From the NCBI GenBank assembly GCA_922989275.2, contig OV277861.1:13354540-13418539 (forward strand): 64,000 nt of DNA, given 5' to 3'. Numbering within the stretch: position 1 is the first letter of the stretch; the number at the start of each line of letters is the position of its first letter. This document shows, piece by piece, positions 32,952 to 46,200 of this stretch. A program made the translations under genes and the position numbers. Under the pieces are notes generated by a model. It was not told the DNA's origin, ran no database searches, and was given only the letters and a program-made list of their open reading frames with translations. The DNA comes from Gari tellinella (lineage: Eukaryota; Mollusca; Bivalvia; Cardiida; Psammobiidae).

Positions 32952-33236
32952 ACTAATAATGGAGGAAAGGTTTAAGCAAGAATATGGCTGACATGTAAGT
33001 CAGGATGTACTGTCACAATGTCCCGCTGTCTACCACACACTGACCTGGTATATTTGTTGGCACATCACCAAACCAGAATGCATTATGAGCCGTGCCATGA
33101 CCAAACCTGCCTTATTGCATTGCAACGTTGTACAGACCGAGTACCGTTGTCATCCCAGGCTCTGTATCTGAGTTTGGTCTATACTGTCAAATACCATATA
33201 TAACACAGCAACATAAAATGCTTTAAATGCATATGG

Positions 33237-33305
33237 GTGTCAAACAGTGTAGATCAAGACCAGTCTTTGATGCCGCGGCTGGCCTTAATCTACACTGTTT
33301 GTAAT
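33237..33305. repeat. Palindrome of the C type
   Basis: CAAACAGTGTAGATCAAGACC ... TTAATCTACACTGTTTG with a decayed centre. Confidence 0.6.
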
Positions 33306-33713
33306 GCAATAAGGCAGGTTTTGTCATGGCACCGCTCATTTATTTCTACTACTACTGGATACTTGTTTAGTCCTACAAGGCAAACTCCAGTGGAAAAAAA
33401 AATGGATGAGAGAAACAACTGCATACATTAGGTACAACTGTCTTCAAACATTTTCATGCCAAACACTTGGGTTGGTTTGTTGCTACAGGACTGGTTTGTT
33501 TTTTAAGGTTGATCTGCGTGATCATGGTACAGTTAATCTTGTGTTAAACAACCACTTGATAGAAGATCTATTAGTCTTAACCCAATAAGCCATACTAACT
33601 CATATTGACGCATTAGGCAATATTCTCATATTGACTCATTTTGACACACTTTAATCCACTAGCTTGTATTGAGATAAGCATTGATAATTGATTATCGCTT
33701 ATGAGTTAATGGG

Positions 33714-33967
33714 TCAACCCATTACCCATTAGCCTGTTCCTAATTTTGAAAACAGGTGACCATTTAAAGCAGGTTGAAAGTAAATCAGAATGCGCCTTAA
33801 GGCGCATTCTACTTAACTTTCAGCCTGCTTTAGGCTACCAACTGCTAGAATATAGATAAACACTTCTTATAAAACATATTCATGGCTGTATAAAGTGGAA
33901 CTATATTCTTCAGTGGAAGAATAAAGTAAATGTGCTAAAAGGTGCTTCTATGGGAGTAAAGGGTTAA
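33714..33967. mobile_element. Family D MITE
   Basis: The left end is decayed to TCAACCCATTACCC and the right end is GGGTTAA. The centre AATGCGCCTTAAGGCGCATT is a perfect palindrome. Confidence 0.8.
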
Positions 33968-34088
33968 GCAGTCATTTGTCTTAACAGATCTCCACAGTAC
34001 ATCAACTAGTGGTTGCTCAATACAAGAAGTTCTGTATTAACATTATATGTTAACACTTCGCAAAGTTTTTGCCTCAATGTGGAAACTC

Positions 34089-34259
34089 TCAGCTGATGCT
34101 GCACTCCAGATTCTGATGCTCACCCAGGTCCAACACTACGGCAAGAGCTCGACACAGGTATGACATGGTGCCTAGACGCCCACTCGGGGCCGTGTCATAC
34201 AGATGTAATATAATACCTGCAGCCCCTTGTGAAGACTCTACTACTTCTGGGGTGATTTT
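34089..34259 (-). CDS. PHKA: PHKA last exon
   Basis: Acceptor TTATTGTAG, phase 0. It encodes 56 residues from KITPEVV through [15 protein letters not shown] to ECSIS and a TGA (34089-34091). The final CSIS is a CaaX motif. Confidence 0.9.
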   Translation of the reverse strand, partial: KITPEVVESSQGAAGIILHLYDTAPSGRLGTMSYLCRALAVVLDLGEHQNLECSIS

Positions 34260-37200
34260 CTACAATAAAAACATAACTGATTTAGATATATATTAAGTAT
34301 CACTTTACTTCATAACCTGTTTCTAGTTTTGAAGACAGGTGACCACTTAAAGCAGGATGAAAGTAAAGCTAGAATGTGCTTTGATGTGCATTCTGTTTTC
34401 CTTTTAGTCTGCTTTAAGCTACCATCTGCTAGGAAATAGAAATACATGTACTTGTTATGGTGCATATTCATTACTGTATAAAGTGAAACTATATTCTTTG
34501 ATGGAGGAATAAACTAAAGCCATAAAAAGGCATATCTATTGGTAAATAGGTTGACTAAACTTTTTATTGAACATTAACTTAATGTCAGCAGTGTTGCTAT
34601 AGCAATGACTGACCTGCTCATTAATGAAGATCTGGTTGGCCTTGTGCACTATCTTGTCTATCTCTATCACCTTGCTTGTCAGGTTGAGGCGACACTCACT
34701 GTCCACCAGTAGCGTGGTCACCATGAGCCCCTCCACCATGAGCTGCCGATACTCTGGCTGTGGTATCATGTTCAATACCCGCTCTACCTGCAGGGCAAAC
34801 TTAAACTCCCCAGAAGTCATCTGTAACATAGTAAAGAAGGGCATGAAGACAGGGCTGCAGATAAGATGGAGTTTACTGAACATATCCTTAATTTTCTCTC
34901 TTATTTCAGTACCAAATCATATGGTATTACTACTCATTAGAATCGTCTCAAAGAGACGATTCTAATGAGTAGTAGCACCATAGGATTTAATGAAATATAT
35001 TTTTTAGTTGTTGAAACACTCTATCTGGAACTCTGAATTGAAGGTCTCAACCAGCCTATGCATATATACCATCACATGAGCTTTAGTGATTTTTAAATAC
35101 GGCTCATTAGTGTGCAATGATGCAGAAAAAGCTCTTATCTGTTAACAATGCTGAAATTTACTAATATAATGGCAGACTCTGATGAGATGCTGCTTTTTTT
35201 GTGGCATCTCATCAGTGTCTATACACTGTTGTCAATGCATACGGCAAAACTAACAAGAGGGCCATGGCCCTTAATTCGCTCACCTGAGGTCATTGTGCCT
35301 TAGCTTAATAGGCAAGACAACATTTTAATATAGCTGTAAATGGAATTATCTTCCAGACAAAAAAAACATGACAAATTGGAATAACTTAAAAAAATATTGT
35401 TGGCAGAGTTATGGCCCTTATCCATGACACTTCTTCTTATCAAGCTACATGTATTTCCATATGATTATTTATTGCGCACTCTGCTTTACTTTCAACCTGC
35501 TTTAAGTTATCATCTACTAAGATATAGATACTATTTCTTATATCTTACATGTTTATGACTATATAAAGTGGAATTATTTTCTTTAGAGGAGGAATAAATT
35601 AAAGGCGTAAAAAGGCATATGTATGGGGTAATGGGTTTTCATCAGTAGAACTGGAGTTATCTCAAAGACAAGAAAATATGACACTGGGAAATATCTCAAA
35701 ATTGACATTGACCTTTGTACGACATGACCCAAGTTATAAAGTTTCTAACTTTAACAAAGTTATGGCTAAGATTAAAGTTGTGGACTGACAGACAAACAAA
35801 TGGACAAACAGACAAAAAAAGCAGACAGACAAAAACAATATGCCCCCAACTGCAGGGCATAAATATATAGCAGACACCACCATATGCAACCTCATCAGCT
35901 GACCAGCTGACCTGAGTTCAGTTATGTAACTCTGCCAGTAGGAAATTTGGCTAGGGTCTAACTCTTATTATGCTGAATTGCTGTCTGCTATACATATTTT
36001 GAATATTAAACATATGTATAAATATGGCAAAAGACATAATTACATAACTGTCAGTGGATCACTTCCAGACCCTGTTTCTCTAAGTATGAAGCAGACTAAA
36101 CCATTTATAAACTTTAGCAGACAACATGTTCAGCTAAGACCATCAGTTCAGTGGCTGAGGTCAAATACTGGGTAGTATGGTAGAATTAGCAACTGCTCTG
36201 AAGGCTTACCCTTAACAGACTGAAATGATATCTGCTTAAAACCTACTGTATGCGAAAAGTGACAAAAAAAAGAATTTAGAACATGTTCAGTTGGTAAATG
36301 AGTACCAATAGTTTGGATCCAAATTAGATGCAGCATTATGGTGCATCTGATCTGGATCCAAAATGTTTGCAAATATTGGCTATTTGCCCTTAGTATATTA
36401 AGAGTAACTCAGGTAAAATACAGTTCTGCTTTTGCTTCATCAAAAATACTGTAAAACCTGCCTAGAGCAGCACTTAAACTGCGCAGGGTGGCGTCAAGTG
36501 TGACCCTAGGGATTTCATTTTAACAAACTATAGAGGGATTGACCAGGAGATTCTACTGTAAAAATATCAAAGCTTAGGGCCTAGTAGTTTTTAGCAAGAA
36601 GATTTTTTAAAAAAATTTGCTTTTTTGCTTTTTCAAGCAGAGTTTTTGCTTTTTCTCTTTCATTTAGACAACTTCTGTAGAGAAGCATCCAAGGAACATC
36701 ATGAGCAGTTTGAATCCGCCCTACAATCCCCGGGTTCAGAGGAGATGTCGTTTGAAGTAAAAGTGAACGGACAGACGGACAGACGGACAGACGTACTACG
36801 GACAATGAGCGGTCACAATAGCTCACCTTGAGCCTTCGGCTCAGGTGAGCTAAAAATTGTTGGTACATTTCTTATTCAGCTCAGATATTTACAGAAGTAG
36901 GAACCAAAGTGAAGCATCCTGCCATTGATTATATTTTTGAAAATATTTCAGTTTTTAGCACATTCAACCTTAGTGACAAGTATACAGTAAAACCTTTCTA
37001 TTACAACCTCAAAGTTGTTTTAATTAGCTTGTGTTTAAGGCAGGGGACTGCTTAAAGCAAAGTGAACATAAAACAGAAAGCTCCTATAGGAGCTTTCTGT
37101 TTTAAGTTCACTTTACGTTCAGCTGTCACCTGTGTTTTAAACAATCAATTAAGCTTCTTTTTAATGGCAGTAATAGAGAGGTTTTACTGTACTCATCATT

Positions 37201-40200
37201 TACAAGCACTGTACTGGTGTACAAAACACTTGTCATATACAAAGAGTGCAGACCCTGATCAGAGGGTTCCTAAAGGAGCCCTCTGATCAGGGTCTGCACT
37301 GTTCATTTTGCAATTTATTGTGGAAAACAACAACAAACAGTCATAAAAGAACTCAACTTCACTGGGAACTGGAATTGACCACTTAAAGTTTTAGTAGCAC
37401 TTCTATGTGACAGGGATCCAGATAAGAGGGAGTAACCTGACCAAAACCAACACTTTCGCAATGTCAGCACGAAATCCTATGGGGTAACTACTCATTAGAA
37501 TCGTCTCGAAGAGACGATTCTAATAAGTAGTAACACCATAGGATTTAATGCAAAAATAAAAAATTGAGTTTCTGAAATACTCCCCTTACATAGAGCTATA
37601 GTCATTAATTGGTATCATATCCCTTTACCTGATAGTCTATTTCTCGTATTGAAGATAGTTGACTTCTTAAAGCAGGTTGAAAGTAGAGCAGAATGAGCCT
37701 TAAGGCACATTCTGCTTTACTTTCAGCCTGCTTTAATCTTTCGTGTGCTAGAATAAAACAAATATTCCTTATACATGTACTAAATATTCATGACTGATTA
37801 AACTGGAACTTTTTTCTTCAGCGGATGAATAAATTAAATGCGCTAAAAGGTGCTTCTATTGGGGAAAGGGATATTTTATACCAGTCATATCTGTTGTACA
37901 TACCTCTCTGGTTAAGCTTTGTTGTAAAAACTGTGTACCAATTGATATACCATGGCACTGAAAGAACAAAGCAATTGGTCAAAACCACATAGGAACAAAC
38001 TGCAGCTTTTATTACAGTAATTACCATAAGTAATAACATGTGGGACAGTCATGACTGAGCAAGCAGTATAGATCCTGATCAGACTGCTCCTTAAGGAGCA
38101 GTCTGATCAGGGTCAACACTGTTTGCCTTTCAGTTTAAATCTTTTGGACACATTACTGAGTGATAAAAGCAATGAGTTAAAATTTTAGGACAATTACAAC
38201 AGTTATGCAGGGTGTCCCAATTTTTTAGCTCACCTGGCACGTAGTGCCAAGGTGAGCTATTTTGATAGTTCTGTGTCCGTCGTCGTTCGTTCGTCCGTTC
38301 GTTCGTTCGTCGTCAACAATTTCTTTAAACGACATCTCCTCTGAAACTACTGGATGGATTTTTACCAAACTTGGCAGGGATAATCCTTAAATGGTCCTCT
38401 TTCAAAGTTGTTCAAATATTTCCGGTCCGTTGCATATCTAGGTCACAGGAGCTAAAAATAGAATTTTTCAATGAAAACTTAAAAAATCTTCTTGTCTGAA
38501 ACCACAGTACCCTGAGCTTAGATATTTGGCACAAAGCATCGTCTTCAGGTCCTCTATCAAGACTGTTCAAATTATGTCCCTGGGGTAAAAAATGACCCCG
38601 CCCCGGGGGTCGTAATTTTACATAGTTATATAGTGAAATCTTCAAACATCTTTATCTCTGAAACTAATATGGCAAGAGCTTTGATATTTGGCATGGTGAC
38701 ACTTCTAGAAGTTGTAACCAATATTGTAAATATGGTTCCAGTCCATTGCATATCTAGGTCACAGGAGATAAAAATAGATTTTTTCAATGAAAACTTGAAA
38801 AATCTTCTTTTCTGAAACCACAGTACCCTGAGCTTAGATATTTGGCATAAATCATCATCTACAGGTCCTCTATCAAGATTGTTCAAATCATGCCCCTTGG
38901 GTCAAAACTGCCAAGGCCCTAGGGGTTGCAGTATTACATAGAGTTATATAGAGAAATATCCTTAACTGAAACTATTATGGCAAGAGCTTTGACATTTAGC
39001 ATTATGAAGTGACACTTTTAGATGTTCTTTACCAATACTGCTAAAATGGTTCGGGTCTGTTGCATATCTGGGTCACATTAGCTAAAAATAGAATTTTTTC
39101 AATGAAAAGTCTTCCTGTCTGAAACCACCTATGTACAAAATATTTGACAGAACACTTAATTTTTAAGTTCATCAGCAAGATATTTGAAATTATGTCTCTG
39201 GGGTAAAAAATGATCCCACCCCAGGGGTCATGTGACCCTTGTGTTGGTTTTTCCAGGTGAGCGATATTTTTACGGGAGTACAGCAAGAAATACGTCATTC
39301 TTTCCCATCAACCATGTTTGTGAAATATAGAGAATAATATGTCATTGCATGAGATAGGAAGGGTTTATTCTGCAAGAGGAGAAACCAGTATCCGCGAGGC
39401 TTGATGAGCGGTTACATGTTTTCTTCGGGCAGAATAAACCCTCCTATCTCATGCAATGACATATTATTCAATTCATCCCTTTATCAAATGATTTTGCATT
39501 TCAAATTGAAACAAGAGCCCCATGGGGCATATGTCGCTCACCTGAGAATAGCTGTACATCAAAATGGAGATAATGATTTATGTCCAGGACGGGGTCATTT
39601 TTTACCCGAGGGGCATAATTTGAACAATCTTAATAGAGGACCTGTAGATGATGCTATGTTCCAAATATCAAAGATCAGGGTACTAGGGTTCTAGACATGA
39701 AGATTTTTTTTAAGTTTCCATTGAAAAAATCTATTTTTAGCTCCTGTGACCTACATATGCAACAGACTGGAACCATTTGAACAAAATAGATAAAGGACAT
39801 CTAGAAGTAACACCATGCCGAATATCAAAGCTCTGGCTATATTAGCTTCAGAAAAGAAGACGTTTGAAAACTGTGACCCCCGGGTGGGGCTAATTTTGAC
39901 CCCAGGGGCATAATTTGTACAAACTTGATAGAGGACCTGTAGATGATATGCAATCGACCAGAACCATTTGAACCTTATTGGTATAGGACATCTAAAAGTG
40001 TCACCATGCCAGATATCAAAGCTCTGGCCATATTATTTTCAGAGGAGAAGACGTTGGAAAATTTCACTATATAACTCTATGTAAAACTGTGACCCCCGGG
40101 GCGGGGCCAATTTTGACCCCAGGGGCATAGTTTGTACAAACTTGATAGAGGACCTGTAGATGATGCTATGTGACAAATGTCTAAGATCTGGCCCTTGTAG

Positions 40201-43200
40201 TTTCAGACAAGAAGATTTTTTAAGATTTCCTTATTTTTTCACTTGGTTGCCATGGCAACCAGAGTTCTACATTGTTTTTAATTCTTTGAACAATTTTGAA
40301 ACAACTTGACCCAAGGAACATGGTTGAAATCTTTTCAGCAATATATGAGGAGATGTCATTTGAAGCAATTGTTAAAGACAACAATGACTGTATAAAGTGA
40401 AATTATTTTCTTCTGTGGAAGAATAAATTAAAGACATAAAAAGGAATATGTATGCGTTAATAGGTTAATAAATATCATTATTTACATTTTCTAAATATAG
40501 GAAACTATATGTAAATGAGTGGCAAATTTGGATCCAGATTAGATGCAGCATTATGTGGCATCTGACCTGGATCCATACTGTTTATGGCCAAGAATTAATT
40601 GTGGACTGATAGACAGAAAGATAAACAAACAAACAAACAGACAGACCAAAAGTAATATGCCTTGAACTAAGTTGTGCTTGAGCATAAAATAGCAGACATC
40701 ATAATTTCTGCTATGTATCTCAGTGACCTGAGTTCAGAGCTAGCTTTGGGTCAGTTATGCAATAAGAGACCGTCTCAGGGAGAACTGACTATTATCATGC
40801 TGAACTGTTGTCTGCTCCAAATGTTTGTATGTGAAATATGTAAAAAATAATAACTTATATTTTCTAAATATAAGAAAATATGTAAATGAGTGGCAAATAG
40901 TTTAGATCCAGATTAGATGCTGCATTATGTGGCATCTGACCTGGATCCAAACTGTTTGCAAATATAGGTGATTTAGTATAAGGGTGCTTGAAACCCTGCT
41001 TAAACCTTCAGTAAAACAGTATAACCTGAATAAAGCGGCAATGAATCCTGCATAAAGCGGCAATGAAAAAATCCCTATGGTGAATCCCTATGGTCAGTTT
41101 TAGTTTTGATATTAACAATTTTGAGAGAGAATCACCAGGAGATACTAAAAAACAAATATCAAAGCTGTGGGCCTAGCAGTTTTTTACAAGAAGATTGTTT
41201 AAAGTTTTTCACTTTTTTAAATAAATTACAATAAGTAGTCCACTTGAAAGTTTCATTTTAACAATTTCTGTAGAGAAGCATCCAAGGAACATCATGAGCA
41301 GTTTGAATCCGCCCTACAATCTCCGGGTTCAGAGGAGATGTCGTTTGAAGTAAAAGTGAACGGACAGACGGACAGACGGACGGACGGACAGACGGACAGA
41401 CGGACAGACGGACAGACGGACAGACGGACAGACGTACTACGGACAATGAGCGGTCACAATAGCTCACCTTGAGCCTTCGGCTCAGGTGAGCTAATAAAAC
41501 TAAACTATTGACGAGTTTCACGTAATTTCTGACATAAATAATAACCGCTGGGGAACAGACTGAAGTTTGAGTTGTTTCTTAGTTAACCCTTTCACCGCCG
41601 GTGTCGCATAAAGTCAAATTTGCAAACAGTTTTGATCCTGATCAGACTCCGCGTTACGCAGCATCTGATCAGGACCAAAACTGTTTGACTCTCGTTTCGA
41701 TATTTCTTGTGTTATACATGTACTCTCTTAAATCTAACTTTGAAATGATCTTGCAGACAACAATATTGAAGCAGACAACAAAATAACGGTGATGGGGTAA
41801 ACAACTCAAAAATAATTTGGCGCTGAAAGTGTTAATATCTTACACAATAGATAAAGGATCACAAAAAATGCTTAGAGTGAAATAATGGCAATAAAATGGT
41901 AAAAGTGTGTCACATTACTTTCAATCTGCTTAAAGTGGTCACCACTCTTCAACACTAGAAACCGGCTACAGGTTGATGGGTTAAACAACTACTTGTTTTT
42001 AACACATACAACCCTAGCGACTAGTATGCTCGTCACTTACAAAGAGTGTACCTATGAGGATTAGAATTGTCCCATGCAAACAGTGTAGACCCTGATCAGA
42101 AGGCTCCTTAAGGAGCCCTCTGATCAGGGTCTACACTGTTTGTCATTTTGAAATGAATTGTTAAAATCAACCCTAAATAGTCAAAAATAGACTAGACTTA
42201 TTTTGATATTGGAATTGTCCATTAAAAGTTTCAGGGGCGAATGAGTCAATAATGACAGAATGGGTTAATCATAACAGATTTCAGAGGCTCACCTTTTCAA
42301 GGACTTTCCACACCTGTGTGTAGAAGCCCACTGGAACCCTGTTGAGGGAGCCGTCCAGACGCCTTCGTCTCAACCACTGACCCTGTCTGTCTTCAGTCTC
42401 GGTGTCGAAAGTCTCCCGTACCGACGTAGTTGGTGTTGAAAAACCTGGTAACCTCTGAAAAATGAAAGAAATACAAAACCAATGAGTATGAATAATCTTA
42501 ACCGGTTCACTCATGGAAGCCACTCTTGTCGCTTTTATCCATTCCTCAAAGAAATACCTCTCATGTATTTCTCATGTCTTCATAAAGAGCCAGGACTGCC
42601 ATTTCTCCGAATTTTTCCAAAATCTTCCGATTTTTATCCTAGCAATGAATGAATGGTGTTTAATCGACACACAAAGGTCATTTAGAGCTGAATTTTATCC
42701 TTACAGATAGTAGCTTAAAGAAGGCTGAAAGTATAGCAGAATGTGCCTTAAGGCACATTCTGCTTTACTTTCAACCAGCTTTAATTAAGTAATCGTGATT
42801 GAAAAATTGGTAATGTTAGGATTTTTCACAATCAACTTATGGCAGCCCTTAAGAGCTATTGAAAACATGTCCTGCATCCTAACAATGTAGCTGCTTAAAG
42901 TAGGCTGAATGTAAGGCAGACAACTCATACACAAGCTTTCTACTTTACATTCAATCTTTCACCTGAAATGTACTGATGATGTAAATAAACGGTGGCAGCT
43001 AAATGCAGGAAGAATATAAAGCAAACAACTCTCACAAAAAATTCTCGTTGAGATGATTTTAATGAGTACATGTAGTCACATCATAAGGTCTGGCGGAGAC
43101 ATTAAGATGTTTGTAATTTGAAATACATGTAAGTACATGTATAAGAACTTCTAAATTTCTAAATTCTACATTGTGCTGATAAGAAATCTTTGAAGAAAAT

Positions 43201-46200
43201 TGGAACATACATTAACAGGTCACAATTTCAGACAAAAAAGTAGATAAAGCAGGATTCAACATTTACAGTTACGATCAAATTCTGCAATAACAATAGTCGT
43301 GTTGATTTATTTAACGCTTAATAAAATAGCTTAATATTAAAAGTATGACTCATCTGATTCTGTTCTAGAAATTTTATTCAGATCAGGTCAAATTATATTG
43401 ACATCTGCTTTTTAACTCTTTGCAAGCTTGGTAATTTTTTCTTCCACAACAATTTTTGTCTGCTACTGTTCTAACAAGAGCCCCATGGGGCATATTTCGC
43501 TCACCCGAGAATAGCTGACAAAATGGAGATAATGATTTATGTCCAGGACAGGATCATTTTTTGCCAGAGGGGCATAATTTGAACAATCTTGATAGAGGAC
43601 CTGTAGATGATGCTATGTGCCAAATATCTAAGATCAGGGTACTAGGATTTAAGACAAGAAGACTTTTTCAAGTTTCCACTGATAATGATTTATGTCCAGG
43701 ATGGGATCATTTTTTGCCAGAGGGGCATAATTTGAACAAACTTGATAGGGGACCTGTAGATGATGCTATGTGCCAAATATCTAAGCTCTGGCCCTTGTAG
43801 TTTCAGACAAGAAGGTTTTTAAGATTTCTTTGCCATGGCAACCAAAGTTCTAAATAGTTTTAAATTCTTTGAACAAATATGAAAGAGCTTGTCCCAAGGA
43901 ACATGTCTGTAAAGTTTGGTTGAAATGTGTAAAGCGGTATAGGAGGAGATGTCATTTGAAGCAATTGTTAACAAGGACGGACGACAGACAACCCACGACG
44001 GACGCAGGGTCATCCCAATAGCTCACCTTGAGCCTTTGGCTCAGGTGAGCTAAAAATAAAACTTTCATGATACAGATGTTTCAATACACCCCTTATATTT
44101 ATGGAGTAATGGGTTAAGACTGGTGGAAGCTTTTCACAATGAGACAGAAATGCAGAAAACGTCTTTCAATTTCCATTAAGAAACCATTTTTTTCTATTGA
44201 TCATATTTTTTAACTGTTTGCTAAACTCAGTTTCATTTTTTTTTTCACAACCAACCTGTGCAAATGGTTTCCCATACATACAGTGGAGAATCTGTTATTC
44301 TTTCCCAATAAACGCGTTTACGATAAAACTATTATTTGCAATGCAAACAGTTTGGAGCCAGATCAGACGCCGGGTTACCCGGCGTCTGATCAGGCTCCAA
44401 ACTGTTTGCCACAAAGATAAACAAGAATTATCAGAATTGTCCAAAAGTTGTTCTTTTCTACGTTTAAGGGCTTTGCGTTTGCGTACGTTTGTGTTTAAAC
44501 GGGAAAGAATAACAGATTCTCCACTGTACCAAACATAAAGTTACTAGCATATACAGTTTGAAATTGTATGGCAAAAGTTAGATTTCTGACAAACAGATAG
44601 AAGTTGACAGCCAGACCAAAAACATTAATTTGCCCTACATCCTCGATCTTAAGACATGAAATTCAACATTATAAACAACTGGAGAGTGCATAACATCAGG
44701 TTACATAATTAGGCAACTTTAACCCATTAACTCATAATTACACCTTTTTATGCCTTTAATTTATTCTTCCACTTAATAAAACAGTTCTAATTTATACATT
44801 TTTGAACATGCGTCATATGAAAAATTTCATTAATACTAGAAGACTGTAGCATAAAGCAGGTTGAAAGTAAAGCAGAATGCGCCTTGAGGCACATTCTGCT
44901 TTACTTTCAACCTGCTTTAAGTGGCCACCTATCTTCAAATCTAGAAACAGGCTATGGGGTAATGGGTTAAATTGTATGGTACAGATTGAAATACACCTTG
45001 ATATATGAATGCATAAAAGTCACCAACATGTAGATTACAAGTTTGTATACAAGTTCCAACTCTACAACAATATCAACATCAACAGCAACAAAAGATATTT
45101 TACTACATCTAAAAGCACTTGAATTAACAATAAAAGAAACATATGCCACAACACACAAATACATGCAAACTAAAGAAAACAAGAACAGAAAGGAAATTTA
45201 AGACTAATCACAACATTTGATAACAACTCCTCTTAACAGGATGTTTGACAACAGTAAAGTAACACACATCTACACTTCATGAGAACAAATAAGGTCCCAG
45301 GTTATAAAGCTTTTGAATTGAGTCTGAAATCATTCTCAAACATTTGAATGGTCAGATTTGAGATTTTGCTGAGCAAAAACTCAAATCTGACCAATCAAAT
45401 GCTTGAGAATGATTTCAGACCCAACTCAAAAGCTTTACATTATAACCTTGGGGAAAGGTTTCATTATAATCTACATACAACTAAATACAGTCAACCTTGT
45501 TTTTAAACTATAACCAGTTTTTAACCCTTTATCCTATAGCTTGTTTCTTGTTTTGATTGAAGCAATAATAATTACATTCACCCAATTCATTTCCACTGAA
45601 AAAATTGATTTTAAATTCGTAAAGATGCAATTGCTCAAGGAGGCAGGACTTGTGGACATCTTTAGCAGAGGAGACAAGCTTATGGAATTTGCTGTGCATG
45701 GAATTAAATGTATGGTACAATTTGTTGTTCATTTTCTGTCGTTTATTTCGCTTAAAAGCCGAAAAAAATAAGTTTGTTTCTTAGTTTTATTCAATGAAAA
45801 GGATTGGACAACAGGCAAAGCCTATGTGAGTCCTCTCCAAGTTTGAGATATATCTTTTATCTTATCAAATTAGGATTTTGGGGTTTAACACATTACCTCA
45901 TAGCCTGTTTTTAGTTTTGAAAATAGGTGACCACAAAAAGCGCATTCTGCTTTACTTTCAGCCTGCTTTAAGCTATTATCTGCTAGAATATAAAAATATA
46001 TTTCTTATGAATCTTATTTTTAATAGTATAAATTGGAACTATTTTCTTAAGTAGAGGAATAAATAAAAGGCGTAAAAAGGTGTATTTATGGGTGAAGGGA
46101 TTAAATTAGAGCCAATCTGTAACTTTATGCAAGGTAAGTAATATTGTCATCTGCAATAATTGTGGTCTGCTACTGTTCTAAAAATAGATTTTCTAAGTTT

